A stretch of DNA of 24,920 nt from an uncultured bacterium (GCA_900551965.1 URYF01000016.1:1-24920); one strand, 5' to 3'. Counted from the first letter of the stretch, positions 9,297-17,034 are shown. Notes: generated from the letters alone by a model not told the origin. Numbers and translations: made by a program.

Positions 9297-9305
9297 ATTA
9301 TACCA
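9297..9305 (-). promoter_or_regulatory. ndk extended -10 promoter
   Basis: Minus strand TGGTATAAT (9305 to 9297), about 32 nt before the ATG. The -35 is poor (tggcaa at about 17 nt). Confidence 0.6.
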
Positions 9306-9334
9306 TAAATCTTTTATTTTTGCCACTTTTTAGA

Positions 9335-10774
9335 TTATTTGTCGATAAATTTAAAACTGGGATATTCGCAGTTTCCGTCAAAATTTTTATCAGCTTCTAT
9401 TAGTGAATTATAAAATAGTTCGTTAATTTTAACTTCATGATTATTTATTAAAACTTTTTCTTTTGGCAGATTTTTTAAAACTTCAAATCCCTGTTCTCCT
9501 GAACCTATGTAAGGATCAATTGTGCAGCTGAATCTTTTATCAGGATTTATCGGGTTTTGGTTTTCATCAAGCAAATTTTCTCCATCAATATTTATTTGTA
9601 GAATTTTGTATGTATTATTTTCTTGGAATTTTGCAGTAACTGATATATTTTGCGAACACTGTACAAATCTTGCGTTTCCGCGGTCTTTGAGCATTCGATA
9701 TGTTGCAGCGTTTTCAAAAACTTTTTTTAATTCAGCAGCTGATATGTCTACTTTTTCAATACTGCAGTCTGCACATATGACTTTTTCGATATCGTATTTT
9801 GTAATTGTGCTGCTGTCTTCCAGCCTTAGAGGGTACATAGTGAACCCTGTTGAGTGAAATGCAATCTCTGTATTGCCTGCTTTTTTCATGTTATCTGATA
9901 TAAATGTACCTAAAGGACACGGATCAGAATACCGTTTTGTAAGATTTAGCACCCGTTTTGCAACAGGTTCTTTTAATTCGGTTTTTCTTTCATATTCAAC
10001 TATCGGGGTTTCTAACTGTGGGATAAATTCCAAACCTTCTGCCGGAATTTCTTCAATATTATTTAAAACCTTTTCAAGTGTCATTTTATACATTGTTCTG
10101 GCAAATGACAGCGGATAAAAAATGTTATTTTCAAAGTCCGGAGTTATTGGTGAATGCTCGTGCCCGCCGATTATCAAATCTATTTTTATTCCGTTTTGTC
10201 CGGCGGTTTCAATAAGTTTTTTACTATACGGATACCAGTGATGATTTAGAACAATGATTTTATCATAATTTTCTTTTACTGATTTTATCAGATTTATAAA
10301 ACATTCTTCCGGCGGTATAAGCTCACAATTGAATTTTTTTGCACAGGAATTGTTCAGGCAAAAACCTGTTATAAGGATTTTTTGACCATTAATTTTCAGA
10401 ATTTTATATTCTTCAACCCAGTCGGCTTTTTTGTTGGTTTTACTATCTGAAATGTTTGCACATACAACGTTTATTCCCGCAGTTTCAAATTTGTTTATTG
10501 TATTTTTTAAGTACTCAAAATCCGCTTTTTTAAACCCAAAATCATTGTTGCCGATTGTTATAAATATTTCAGAATTTGGGAGAAGTTTTTTTATTTTTAA
10601 ATACGCATTAACTGATAATTCTTTGTTGTAAATTCCTTTGAACAAATCCCCGCAATCAAGTATTATAAATGGAATTTTTGAATCTTTTTCAAAATTATAT
10701 ATTCCGCTCAAAAGCCTGCTTAAATTTCGGCTTTCCTGGTGGGAATCTGTTATTGCATAAATTGTTGTTTTCAC
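9335..10774 (-). CDS. 5'-nucleotidase/metallophosphoesterase family protein with GNND motif
   Basis: A 479-residue protein with the two-domain plan of UshA/5'-nucleotidases. The calcineurin-like domain shows TDSHQE (D10, H12), DCGDLFKG (D43), LNHHWYP (H178/H179) and GGHEHSP (H205, H207). The C-terminal 5'-nucleotidase domain (about 250-450) includes CPLGTFISDNMKKAG and FTMYPLRLEDSSTITKYDI. The family GNH[DE] motif reads GNND (75-78), so the usual catalytic His is Asn77; activity may be altered or lost. No signal peptide, unlike periplasmic UshA, so cytosolic. Last gene of the minus-strand run, 23 bp after its neighbour. It may hydrolyse a nucleotide or sugar phosphate; substrate unknown. Confidence 0.85.
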   Translation of the reverse strand: MKTTIYAITDSHQESRNLSRLLSGIYNFEKDSKIPFIILDCGDLFKGIYNKELSVNAYLKIKKLLPNSEIFITIGNNDFGFKKADFEYLKNTINKFETAGINVVCANISDSKTNKKADWVEEYKILKINGQKILITGFCLNNSCAKKFNCELIPPEECFINLIKSVKENYDKIIVLNHHWYPYSKKLIETAGQNGIKIDLIIGGHEHSPITPDFENNIFYPLSFARTMYKMTLEKVLNNIEEIPAEGLEFIPQLETPIVEYERKTELKEPVAKRVLNLTKRYSDPCPLGTFISDNMKKAGNTEIAFHSTGFTMYPLRLEDSSTITKYDIEKVICADCSIEKVDISAAELKKVFENAATYRMLKDRGNARFVQCSQNISVTAKFQENNTYKILQINIDGENLLDENQNPINPDKRFSCTIDPYIGSGEQGFEVLKNLPKEKVLINNHEVKINELFYNSLIEADKNFDGNCEYPSFKFIDK

Positions 10775-10797
10775 TTTGGTGTATCCGTTTTAGGCTG

Positions 10798-11406
10798 TTA
10801 AATTCTGCGAAACATAGATTTTAAATAATCTTTTAACCCTTTTTTTACCTGTTCAACAGTTTCCGGTCCATTGTCTACTCCGGTTTCAACGGGTGATTCG
10901 TGTGTTCTTTCTTTGACATCTTCTTCCATTGTCATAAGTTCAACATCTTCTCCTTCACCTTCTGCCGGCTCACCTTCCAAAGACATAGCCATTTCTCCTG
11001 TTAGCAGGTCTTTAATTCTATTTTTTCTTGGTGCATCTTTTTTAACTTCGTCGGCTTCGCCTTCGATTTTAATAGCTTTACTTTCATCTTGAGCTTTAAT
11101 AAGTTCGCTCATTGCAATATAAATTTCTTTTAAATCTGCAATGACAGTACTGCTACCAAGCCATTTTCTTACATATTTTTCATCAGGTCCGAGTCCGCCG
11201 TCTGTTTTTGTCCCGTCTGCAATATTAAATATTGCTTCTGAAATACCGATACATACAATCACATTCGGATAGTGGTATGTCGTTTCCATACGCAGTTTAA
11301 GGTTGTTGTATTTTGTGACGTTCATGTTAGTTTCGTTATGGGCATCAGATTGTGATTTGATAATGTAATCCTGCAATTTTATTGCTAATTCATGTAATGT
11401 TTTCAT
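10798..11406 (-). CDS. Hypothetical protein, paralogue of the upstream gene
   Basis: A 202-residue cytosolic protein of unknown function. Residues about 32-100 align with the gene at 11418-11939: KYNNLKLRM, then IGISEAIFNIADGTKTDGGLG (53-73) and KYVRKWLG. The middle and end diverge. Here the tail is long and strongly acidic (about 110-180, Glu/Asp-rich) and closes with a basic amphipathic stretch (VKKGLKDYLKSMFRRI). No signal peptide or membrane helix. It lies 11 bp after its paralogue and 23 bp before the nucleotidase, so it is co-transcribed. The shared domain might be a binding module with variable disordered tails (inference). Confidence 0.8.
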   Translation of the reverse strand: MKTLHELAIKLQDYIIKSQSDAHNETNMNVTKYNNLKLRMETTYHYPNVIVCIGISEAIFNIADGTKTDGGLGPDEKYVRKWLGSSTVIADLKEIYIAMSELIKAQDESKAIKIEGEADEVKKDAPRKNRIKDLLTGEMAMSLEGEPAEGEGEDVELMTMEEDVKERTHESPVETGVDNGPETVEQVKKGLKDYLKSMFRRI

Positions 11407-11417
11407 ATAAATCCTTT

Positions 11418-11939
11418 TTATGTATCTTTCTTGTCTTTGTCAATATCTTTTTTAAATCCTGAGAATCGGTTTTTTTTACGTTCTATATCTTGACGTTTTG
11501 ATTTATCAATACCGGTACCGGTCATATCGACGTTAAGGTTTGCATTAGCGGATTCAGCTCTTCTAAGTTTGACTGTTGCAGTTGATTTCTTAGTTGCATC
11601 ATCTTCTTGTTCTGCGGCAATTGCTTCTTTTAGAATTTTCCAGTGGGCTTCAAGTTCTTTATGAATATTTGCGCGATCAGCCCATCTTTTTACGTATCCG
11701 TCTTCGTTGCCTAATCCGCCTTCTATTTTTTTACCGTCAGTTATAGAAAAACAGGCTTCGGAAATTCCGATTTGTACATAAAAATGCGGTTGTGACATTT
11801 TCTTTGGGTCCATAAAAACTTTTAGATTATTATAACGATATGCGTATGATTTTGCATCTCCGTATTTATCAGCCAGTGCATTGATTAGAAACTCGGTTAA
11901 ACTGTTATCAAATTTTGAAATAGAATTTTGCTTACTCAT
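11418..11939 (-). CDS. Hypothetical protein, paralogue of the downstream gene
   Basis: A 173-residue cytosolic protein of unknown function with the same core as the next gene: RYNNLKVFM (36-44), IGISEACFSITDGKKIEGGLG (57-77), GYVKRWADR (81-89). Its tail differs: residues about 110-173 are Lys/Arg/Asp-rich, basic and probably disordered, whereas the paralogue's tail is acidic. The two probably arose by tandem duplication and may form a pair with opposite tail charges. It sits 16 bp after the broken UPF0210 gene in the operon that starts with the ZorA-like gene. Confidence 0.8.
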   Translation of the reverse strand: MSKQNSISKFDNSLTEFLINALADKYGDAKSYAYRYNNLKVFMDPKKMSQPHFYVQIGISEACFSITDGKKIEGGLGNEDGYVKRWADRANIHKELEAHWKILKEAIAAEQEDDATKKSTATVKLRRAESANANLNVDMTGTGIDKSKRQDIERKKNRFSGFKKDIDKDKKDT

Positions 11940-11955
11940 TTTTGTATCTTTCTTT

Positions 11956-13317
11956 TTAATTATTTAAGCTATGGATAGGGGCAGGAATACGTCCGCCTCT
12001 TTTTACAAATTTTGTTGAAGATAATTCATTCACCGGCATAATAGGTGCTTCTCCTAAAAGTCCGCCGTACGAAATTTTATCTCCCACATCTTTGCCTGAT
12101 GCAGGGATAATTCTTACGGCGGTTGTTTTTTTGTTAATCATACCGATAGCCATTTCATCAGCGATAATTCCGGCAATTGTATCTGCCGGGGTTTTGCCAG
12201 GAATTGCAATCATATCAAGTCCAACTGAGCAGACAGATGTCATTGCTTCAAGTTTATTAAATGTTAAATAACCTTTTTCTGCGGCTTCAATCATACCGGC
12301 ATCTTCTGAGACTGGGATAAATGCGCCAGATAAACCGCCAACGTGTGAACTTGCCATAATGCCACCTTTTTTGACCGCATCATTAAGCATAGCTAATGCG
12401 GCTGTTGTTCCGTGAGCGCCGGCATGTTCTAAGCCCATAGCCTGGAAAATCCCAGCAACGCTGTCACCGGGTGCCGGTGTTGGAGCTTAAGAAAGATCGA
12501 TTACCCCAAACGGGATATCAAGTCTTTTTGCAAGTTTTCTACCGACAAGCTCACCTGTTGATGTTATTTTAAACGCAATTTCTTTAATTTTGTTAGCCAG
12601 TTCACTCATATCAGCACCTTCAGGAAGAGCTTCAACTGCAGCCCTTACAACCCCCGGCCCGGAAACTCCAACGTTTAATGCGCATTCAGGTTCACCCATT
12701 CCGCAAAAAGCACCTGCCATAAACGGGTTATCTCCCGGAACGTTACAAAATACTACAAGTTTTGCGGCTCCTATACCGTCTTGCTCTTTTGTTAATTCTG
12801 CGGCTTTTTTTATAATCTCTGACATTTTCAAAACAGCATCCATATTTATTCCTGCTTTTGAAGATGCAAGGTTAATTGAAGAACACACGCACTCTGTCTG
12901 AGCAAGAGCTTCAGGAATACTTTCAATTAGTAACTTATCACCTTTTGTGCAGCCTTTTTCAACCAATGCCGAGAATCCGCCGACAAAGTTTACTCCAACT
13001 TCTTTTGCCGCTTTATCAAGCGTTTTTGCTATTTTTACGTAATCAGGGTTTGTGCAGGATTCGCCGATAAAAGAAATCGGTGTAACCGCAATTCTTTTGT
13101 TGATAATCGGTATAGAATATTCATCAGCCAATTCATCAGCGTATTCTACAAGGTTTTTTGCATACTTTTTTATCTTGTTATAGATATTATCGCAAACAAC
13201 GTCAATGTCTTTATCTATACAATCTCTAAGGCTTAATGCAAGAGTTACGGTTCTGATATCAAGATTGTATAACTTAATCATATTTATGGTTTCTAATATA
13301 TTGTTAGTGTCTATCAT
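11956..13317 (-). pseudogene. UPF0210 (PFL/DUF711) family protein interrupted by one in-frame TAA
   Basis: Two adjacent ORFs form one family member in a single frame: 13317-12487 (276 residues, ending FGVIDLS) and a continuation beginning APTPAPGDSV. Only a TAA (plus strand tta, 12487-12489) separates them. From memory the family reads DLSLAPTP here, so a Leu codon (TTA) changed to TAA by one base would explain it. The full reading frame is 453 codons plus stop, the normal length of these proteins. Family landmarks: FIGESC, FVGGFSALVEKG, GMGEPECALNVGVSGPGVV, AHGTTAALAMLNDAVKKGGIMASSHVGGLSGAFIPVSED. Biochemical function is poorly known. The break may be a real nonsense mutation, a strain variant or a sequence error. 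The second half could restart at the internal ATG at 12438. Confidence 0.88.
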
Positions 13318-13321
13318 GTTT

Positions 13322-14017
13322 TTAATCTTTCTTTAATCCCAATGCTGTTGATACGTTCCAGTCTTTTACTTTTAATTTTAATTCAACACGTCTGCTTTTG
13401 TCAAAGTCTTCGATGCCGTTAACTAGTACAGGCTCATTATAACTCTTTCCTTCTACAACGACAATTTTTCTAAATTGTTCAGAATACTGCTTGTCATAAT
13501 TTGTTTTGAAAATATATTCAGCAACCGCGTTCGCACGTTTTAAACTCAAATCCATATTCTTTAAGAATTGTTCATCTTTTGAATTTACACCTGCAAACAT
13601 CTGTGAATCCGTGTGTCCTTGTATTATTATATACTGAATTTGTTCTGATAATTCTTTATCCGCAAATATTGAATTAATATAAATCGGAGCAAGTTTGTCC
13701 AATAATTTTTTGCCGTTATCGGAAAGCACATAACTGCTTAATTCAAATAGCTCAACGTCTGAAATTTTTAAGTCGCCTGTCATTTTATCAATATCAACAT
13801 TGACATCGGCTCCTTTTAATTCTTTCCCGATTTTTTCAGACACCTCCATTTGAACTTTTTGTTGTTGAATAGTTTGTTGGGAAAATCCGGTCATTGCAAG
13901 TACGAACAACGTTATGAAAATAATAGCCAAACCTAGTAATAAGTCTGCCATTGTAACCCAGAAAATATTTCCTTCTGAATCTCCGTTATTTTGTTGTCCT
14001 CTGAATTTTACTCCCAT
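13322..14017 (-). CDS. ZorB/MotB-like OmpA-domain membrane protein
   Basis: A 231-residue protein with one N-terminal membrane helix (about 21-43). The helix carries an Asp (D25 in MADLLLGLAIIF) where MotB/ZorB stators have their proton-carrying Asp. A linker is followed by an OmpA/MotB peptidoglycan-binding domain: IQGHTDS (132-138), LSLKRANAVAEYIF (157-170), KSRRVELK (207-214). It should pair with the ZorA-like protein encoded 9 bp upstream to form an ion-driven stator anchored in the cell wall. The N-terminal fingerprint resembles ZorB more than flagellar MotB. No flagellar gene is nearby. It ends 4 bp before the UPF0210 start, indicating translational coupling. Confidence 0.85.
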   Translation of the reverse strand: MGVKFRGQQNNGDSEGNIFWVTMADLLLGLAIIFITLFVLAMTGFSQQTIQQQKVQMEVSEKIGKELKGADVNVDIDKMTGDLKISDVELFELSSYVLSDNGKKLLDKLAPIYINSIFADKELSEQIQYIIIQGHTDSQMFAGVNSKDEQFLKNMDLSLKRANAVAEYIFKTNYDKQYSEQFRKIVVVEGKSYNEPVLVNGIEDFDKSRRVELKLKVKDWNVSTALGLKKD

Positions 14018-14026
14018 TTGTTATCC

Positions 14027-14935
14027 TTAGAATAATTCATCTACAACATCTGAAGCTTTCTTTTCTTTCAAAGATTCTTTCAGCTGTTTATTTAATTGGT
14101 TCAGCCCGAATATCAGGTTTTCAAGATACGGTACAAGGTTTGTTGCCATACTTGCGTTGAATGCTGTTTTAAATTCTGCCGGAATTTCTGACATAAGATT
14201 TGATGTAGAATTGTTTTGAACCTTTGATTCTCTTAGAAGTTCATATAAGAATTTCTCAGCAGAAATACTTGCAAATAATCCGCCCATAATTTCCTGGATT
14301 CTTGTTAACGGAGTTTTGCATAATTTGTTATACATAATTCTTTCAATCATAAGGTAAACAAGCGAAGATCCTACAGCGATTACTGATACTAATGCCGCGG
14401 TTTGCATACTTACCATAAAGCTTGAAACAGATGCGATTGTTTTTTCCTGAGTAGAAAAGTCGATTTTACCAAATGCAATTGCAATATTTAAGAAAGTAAA
14501 TAACGGACCAAAACCTGTTAGAACGGTTGGAATTGTTTGTATCATTTTGAAATTGAATTTTGAGGTTATTAATGTTTCTTCGTTAAAGAAGTACAATGGG
14601 TCAGAGGTTGTCTGTACATTCTGGACCGTAGATGATACATCTTGATACTTCAAATCGCTGCCGCCTGATTTTAATGCGATAGATTCTGAAAATACAAGCG
14701 TGTTTTTAAATTCCATCCAAATAGTAGAAACATAAGGGTTTTGATTCATCCAGTTATCTATTTCTTTAAATCTGAAATTTAAATCGTTCTTCTTAAATCC
14801 TTCCATATACTTAATCAAGGTATTAAGGTTTTTACCTGTTTTAACATACTTTGAAAAACAATATATTGTAGATGTTATAAATACAATAACTACGATTAAT
14901 ATCGGAATATCTGAAATTATATGTAAAATATTCAT
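14027..14935 (-). CDS. ZorA/MotA/ExbB-family proton channel subunit
   Basis: A 302-residue membrane protein. Helix 1 is about 9-28. After a cytosolic stretch comes DPLYFFNEETL (112-122), resembling the ZorA FFNEE block, then IPTVLTGFGPLFTFLNIAIAF (135-155) and MVSMQTAALVSVIAVGSSLVYLMIERI (174-200), the paired channel helices of the MotA/TolQ/ExbB superfamily. The C-terminal region (about 240-300) is short and helical. Zorya ZorA proteins have a much longer cytosolic tail, so this is a compact variant. It is the first gene of the operon, with its own promoter (14959-14987) and SD-like aagaagggcga. No zorC, zorD or zorE follows. Confidence 0.82.
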   Translation of the reverse strand: MNILHIISDIPILIVVIVFITSTIYCFSKYVKTGKNLNTLIKYMEGFKKNDLNFRFKEIDNWMNQNPYVSTIWMEFKNTLVFSESIALKSGGSDLKYQDVSSTVQNVQTTSDPLYFFNEETLITSKFNFKMIQTIPTVLTGFGPLFTFLNIAIAFGKIDFSTQEKTIASVSSFMVSMQTAALVSVIAVGSSLVYLMIERIMYNKLCKTPLTRIQEIMGGLFASISAEKFLYELLRESKVQNNSTSNLMSEIPAEFKTAFNASMATNLVPYLENLIFGLNQLNKQLKESLKEKKASDVVDELF

Positions 14936-14958
14936 AAAGTTCGCCCTTCTTTGCTCTC

Positions 14959-14987
14959 ATTGTAGCATATCTAAACGGGGGTTGCAA
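14959..14987 (-). promoter_or_regulatory. Promoter of the ZorA-like operon
   Basis: Minus strand TTGCAA (14987-14982), 17 nt, TGC-TACAAT (hexamer 14964-14959). The start would be near 14952, leaving a leader of about 17 nt carrying the SD. Confidence 0.75.
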
Positions 14988-14990
14988 GAT

Positions 14991-15656
14991 TTATTCTTTA
15001 ATGAACTTTAAACCGGCATGTAAATATTTTCCGATTAATATACATATAAAACCCGCGATAAGGTCGTAAACTATTTTTAAGCCGCTTTGAGCAAATATCC
15101 AGTTTGATATGAATCCGTGTCCGGGGTGTTTTATCAACGCAATTAAAATCATATATAATATTCCGCCAAGATGAATTGTCAGAACTCCGGTAATTGCAGC
15201 TTTAATCATGTTTGGGAAAGAATATTTTTGGTTTAAAAATGAACCGGCGATTAAAACTGCCGGAATATATGCAAGAATGTAGCCAAATCCGTATTGTGCT
15301 ATGTATTTTACTCCGCCTCCGAGTGCAAAAACAGGAAATAAAAATAAGCCTGTTAGGATATATAATACAACACTTGTTAAGGACATTCTTTTGCCTAAAA
15401 CAGCGCATACGAACATTATAACCGGTACCTGCGGAATCAGGTAAAAACTGAATATGAAATCCTCAAGTCCTAAGTTATTGTTTGAAAAAAGGTTTGCAGG
15501 AATTATATAATGTTTTATCCCGATATCAACAAACGTTGATGCGATAATAAGAAGGGTCCCAAAAATAACTACAGCAAAGTTAAGTAAAGGTATTTTAACC
15601 TTTCTTTTTGTTTTGTCAATTCTGGTCATTTTTGGTATTAAAACTTCTTCACTCAT
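14991..15656 (-). CDS. bioY: Biotin transporter substrate-binding subunit BioY
   Basis: A 221-residue integral membrane protein with about six hydrophobic segments, the S component of an ECF-type biotin importer. The family fingerprint is clear: YLIPQVPVIMFVCAVLG, LTGLFLFPVFALGGGVKYIAQYGFGYILAYIPAVLIAG. No bioM/bioN or ecfA/ecfT genes are nearby, so it works either with shared ECF subunits encoded elsewhere or alone. Its start overlaps the last 8 bases of rimI, so it is translationally coupled to it. No biotin gene or BirA operator is evident. Confidence 0.92.
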   Translation of the reverse strand: MSEEVLIPKMTRIDKTKRKVKIPLLNFAVVIFGTLLIIASTFVDIGIKHYIIPANLFSNNNLGLEDFIFSFYLIPQVPVIMFVCAVLGKRMSLTSVVLYILTGLFLFPVFALGGGVKYIAQYGFGYILAYIPAVLIAGSFLNQKYSFPNMIKAAITGVLTIHLGGILYMILIALIKHPGHGFISNWIFAQSGLKIVYDLIAGFICILIGKYLHAGLKFIKE

Positions 15657-16185
15657 TTATGGTAATTTTTCCTTCCAAATCTGCAACCAGTTTTTCGTAA
15701 TTCGTTTTAAATTCATCAAAGAAAATGTTTTTTGTCCACATAATAAGCGCATCTTCGTTATTATTTTGATAATACCCTTTGCGGGTTCCGAATGAGGCGA
15801 AGCCGTATTTTGTGTAAAGATTAATTGCCGGAGTGTTGCTTACCCGTACTTCAAGTGTTATGTATTTTATTTTTTCAAGGTAACAGTCGTCGATAACGCG
15901 TTTTAATAATGCTTGACCGTAATTTTTTCTTCTGTATTCAGGTGCAATCGCAATAGTTGTAATGTGTGCTTCTTCTAAAATGTGCCAGCAGCCAGCATAT
16001 CCTGCAAGTATTCCGTCAGGTGTGTATAAAGAATAGTATCTGGCAAGTTCGTTGCTTATTTCGTTGAGGAATGAAGCTTTTGACCAATGGTGATCTCCGT
16101 AAGCTGCCTCTTCAATCTTTATAACTCCGTCTACGTCATCAGGTGTCATTTTTTGTATAGTTACAGTATTAATAGCCTTTTGCAT
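15649..16185 (-). CDS. rimI: Ribosomal protein S18-alanine N-acetyltransferase RimI
   Basis: A 178-residue GNAT enzyme that would acetylate the N-terminal Ala of ribosomal protein S18. It shows the RimI pattern: HHWSKASFLNEI (32-43), AHITTIAIAPEYRRKNYGQALL (73-94, including the acetyl-CoA loop R-x3-G-x-A), LEVRVSNTPAINLYTKYGFASFGTRKGYY (111-139) and NEDALIMW. The RimI-typical Glu and Tyr are present. A C-terminal extension of about 25 residues follows the usual end. Start ATG 16185 has no SD and lies 6 nt after an extended -10, so it is probably leaderless. It forms an operon with bioY. Confidence 0.9.
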   Translation of the reverse strand: MQKAINTVTIQKMTPDDVDGVIKIEEAAYGDHHWSKASFLNEISNELARYYSLYTPDGILAGYAGCWHILEEAHITTIAIAPEYRRKNYGQALLKRVIDDCYLEKIKYITLEVRVSNTPAINLYTKYGFASFGTRKGYYQNNNEDALIMWTKNIFFDEFKTNYEKLVADLEGKITINE

Positions 16186-16191
16186 AATCTA

Positions 16192-16220
16192 ATGTTAGCA
16201 CGAGATTTTCTCTGTTGCAA
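16192..16220 (-). promoter_or_regulatory. rimI-bioY promoter, leaderless configuration
   Basis: Minus strand TTGCAA (16220-16215), exactly 17 nt, TGC-TAACAT (hexamer 16197-16192), then 6 nt to the rimI ATG at 16185. Confidence 0.75.
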
Positions 16221-16432
16221 GATTTTAAATTGTTTTTAAAATTTATACATTTTCATATTATTTAATTAATAATTCGCACATTAAAAACCTTAATAAAAAT
16301 TTACAAACATGTTAAAAGTATGAATATGTAAGAGTTTCTATTGAAAGTCGGTTTTACTTGTTGTGTTGTATTTTTATAAAAACAATAATCATTCATTAAT
16401 ATTAAGTTACCTTAAAAAACCTTCCAAATTGC

Positions 16433-16460
16433 TTGCAATCAAATATTTTGCAAGTAGAAT
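16433..16460 (+). promoter_or_regulatory. infA promoter with overlapping inverted repeat
   Basis: TTGCAA (16433-16438), 16 nt, TAGAAT (16455-16460). The perfect inverted repeat CTTGCAA (16432-16438)/TTGCAAG (16448-16454) overlaps it and could be an operator. The rest of 16200-16430 is AT-rich and holds nothing else I can identify. Confidence 0.55.
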
Positions 16461-16514
16461 TAAAATAGCTCCATGTATATGGGCGGATTTACAAAGCCGA
16501 AAAATGAGGAAAAT

Positions 16515-16730
16515 ATGGCAAAAGACGTAATAGAACTAGAAGGTACAATAATAGAATCTATGCCGAATGCAATGTTCCGTGTAAAACTTGAAAACGATCA
16601 TGAAATTCTGGCACATATATCAGGTAAAATCAGAAAGAATTTTATTAGAATTCTTCCGGGAGACAAAGTAAAAGTTGAAATGACTCCGTATGATTTATCC
16701 AGAGGCCGTATAACTTTCAGGCTGAAATAG
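16515..16730 (+). CDS. infA: Translation initiation factor IF-1
   Basis: A 71-residue S1/OB-fold protein that occupies the 30S A site during initiation. The sequence MAKDVIELEGTIIESMPNAMFRVKLENDHEILAHISGKIRKNFIRILPGDKV... is the standard IF-1 from end to end, closing SRGRITFR. ATG 16515 is chosen because IF-1 begins MAK(D/E) and GAGGA lies just upstream (16506-16510). An in-frame ATG at 16473 would add 14 unrelated residues. It heads the ribosomal block infA-rpmJ-rpsM. Confidence 0.97.
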   Translation: MAKDVIELEGTIIESMPNAMFRVKLENDHEILAHISGKIRKNFIRILPGDKVKVEMTPYDLSRGRITFRLK

Positions 16731-16770
16731 TAAGACATCTCACAAAGTTAAAAATATAAAGGAAAAGAAA

Positions 16771-16884
16771 ATGAAAGTAAGATCATCAGTAAAAAAAATG
16801 TGTGACAAATGCAAATGTATTAAAAGAAAAGGCAGAATTGCCGTAATTTGCGAAAACCCTAAACACAAACAAAGACAAGGTTAG
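16771..16884 (+). CDS. rpmJ: 50S ribosomal protein L36 (bL36)
   Basis: A 37-residue protein missed by long-ORF methods: MKVRSSVKKMCDKCKCIKRKG, then RIAVICENPKHKQRQG. The zinc ligands Cys11, Cys14, Cys27 and His32 are present, so this is the zinc-binding C+ form. SD-like aaaggaaaag precedes it. It sits between infA and rpsM, the conserved order. The unusual point is the 353-nt gap that follows, filled by a structured repeat. Confidence 0.96.
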   Translation: MKVRSSVKKMCDKCKCIKRKGRIAVICENPKHKQRQG

Positions 16885-16890
16885 ATGCGT

Positions 16891-17034
16891 AAGCCGGTGT
16901 GAAGCACAGAGTGGGCTTGCGCTAAGCAAGACCGGCAGGTGCGAAACACAATATGACCGCCGTTGTGACTGTAGCGAAAAGTGAAAGGAACGAACAAATC
17001 TTCGATTTGCCAGGCGGGAAATAACGGCAAAGCC
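16891..17034 (+). repeat. Structured dispersed repeat, copy 2 (rpmJ-rpsM spacer)
   Basis: Second copy of the element in the 23S-5S spacer. aagccggtgtgaag (16891-16904) matches copy 1 at 13 of 14 bases. Hairpin CTTGC-gctaa-GCAAG (16916-16920/16926-16930) is extended by TGG/CCG (16912-16914/16932-16934) and closed by GCAC/GTGC (16904-16907/16939-16942). Copy 1 has CAG/CTG and GTGTC/GACAC at these places, so pairing is kept through changed bases. A later hairpin caaatc-ttc-gatttg (16998-17009 region) takes the place of the GAGA hairpin. The rest of the spacer (17035-17237) has no recognisable gene. Confidence 0.7.

Noticed and set aside
13322..14935. A complete Zorya defence system
   Set aside because: Only ZorAB-like genes are present. 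No ZorC, ZorD or ZorE lies in the operon, and the A subunit lacks the long tail.
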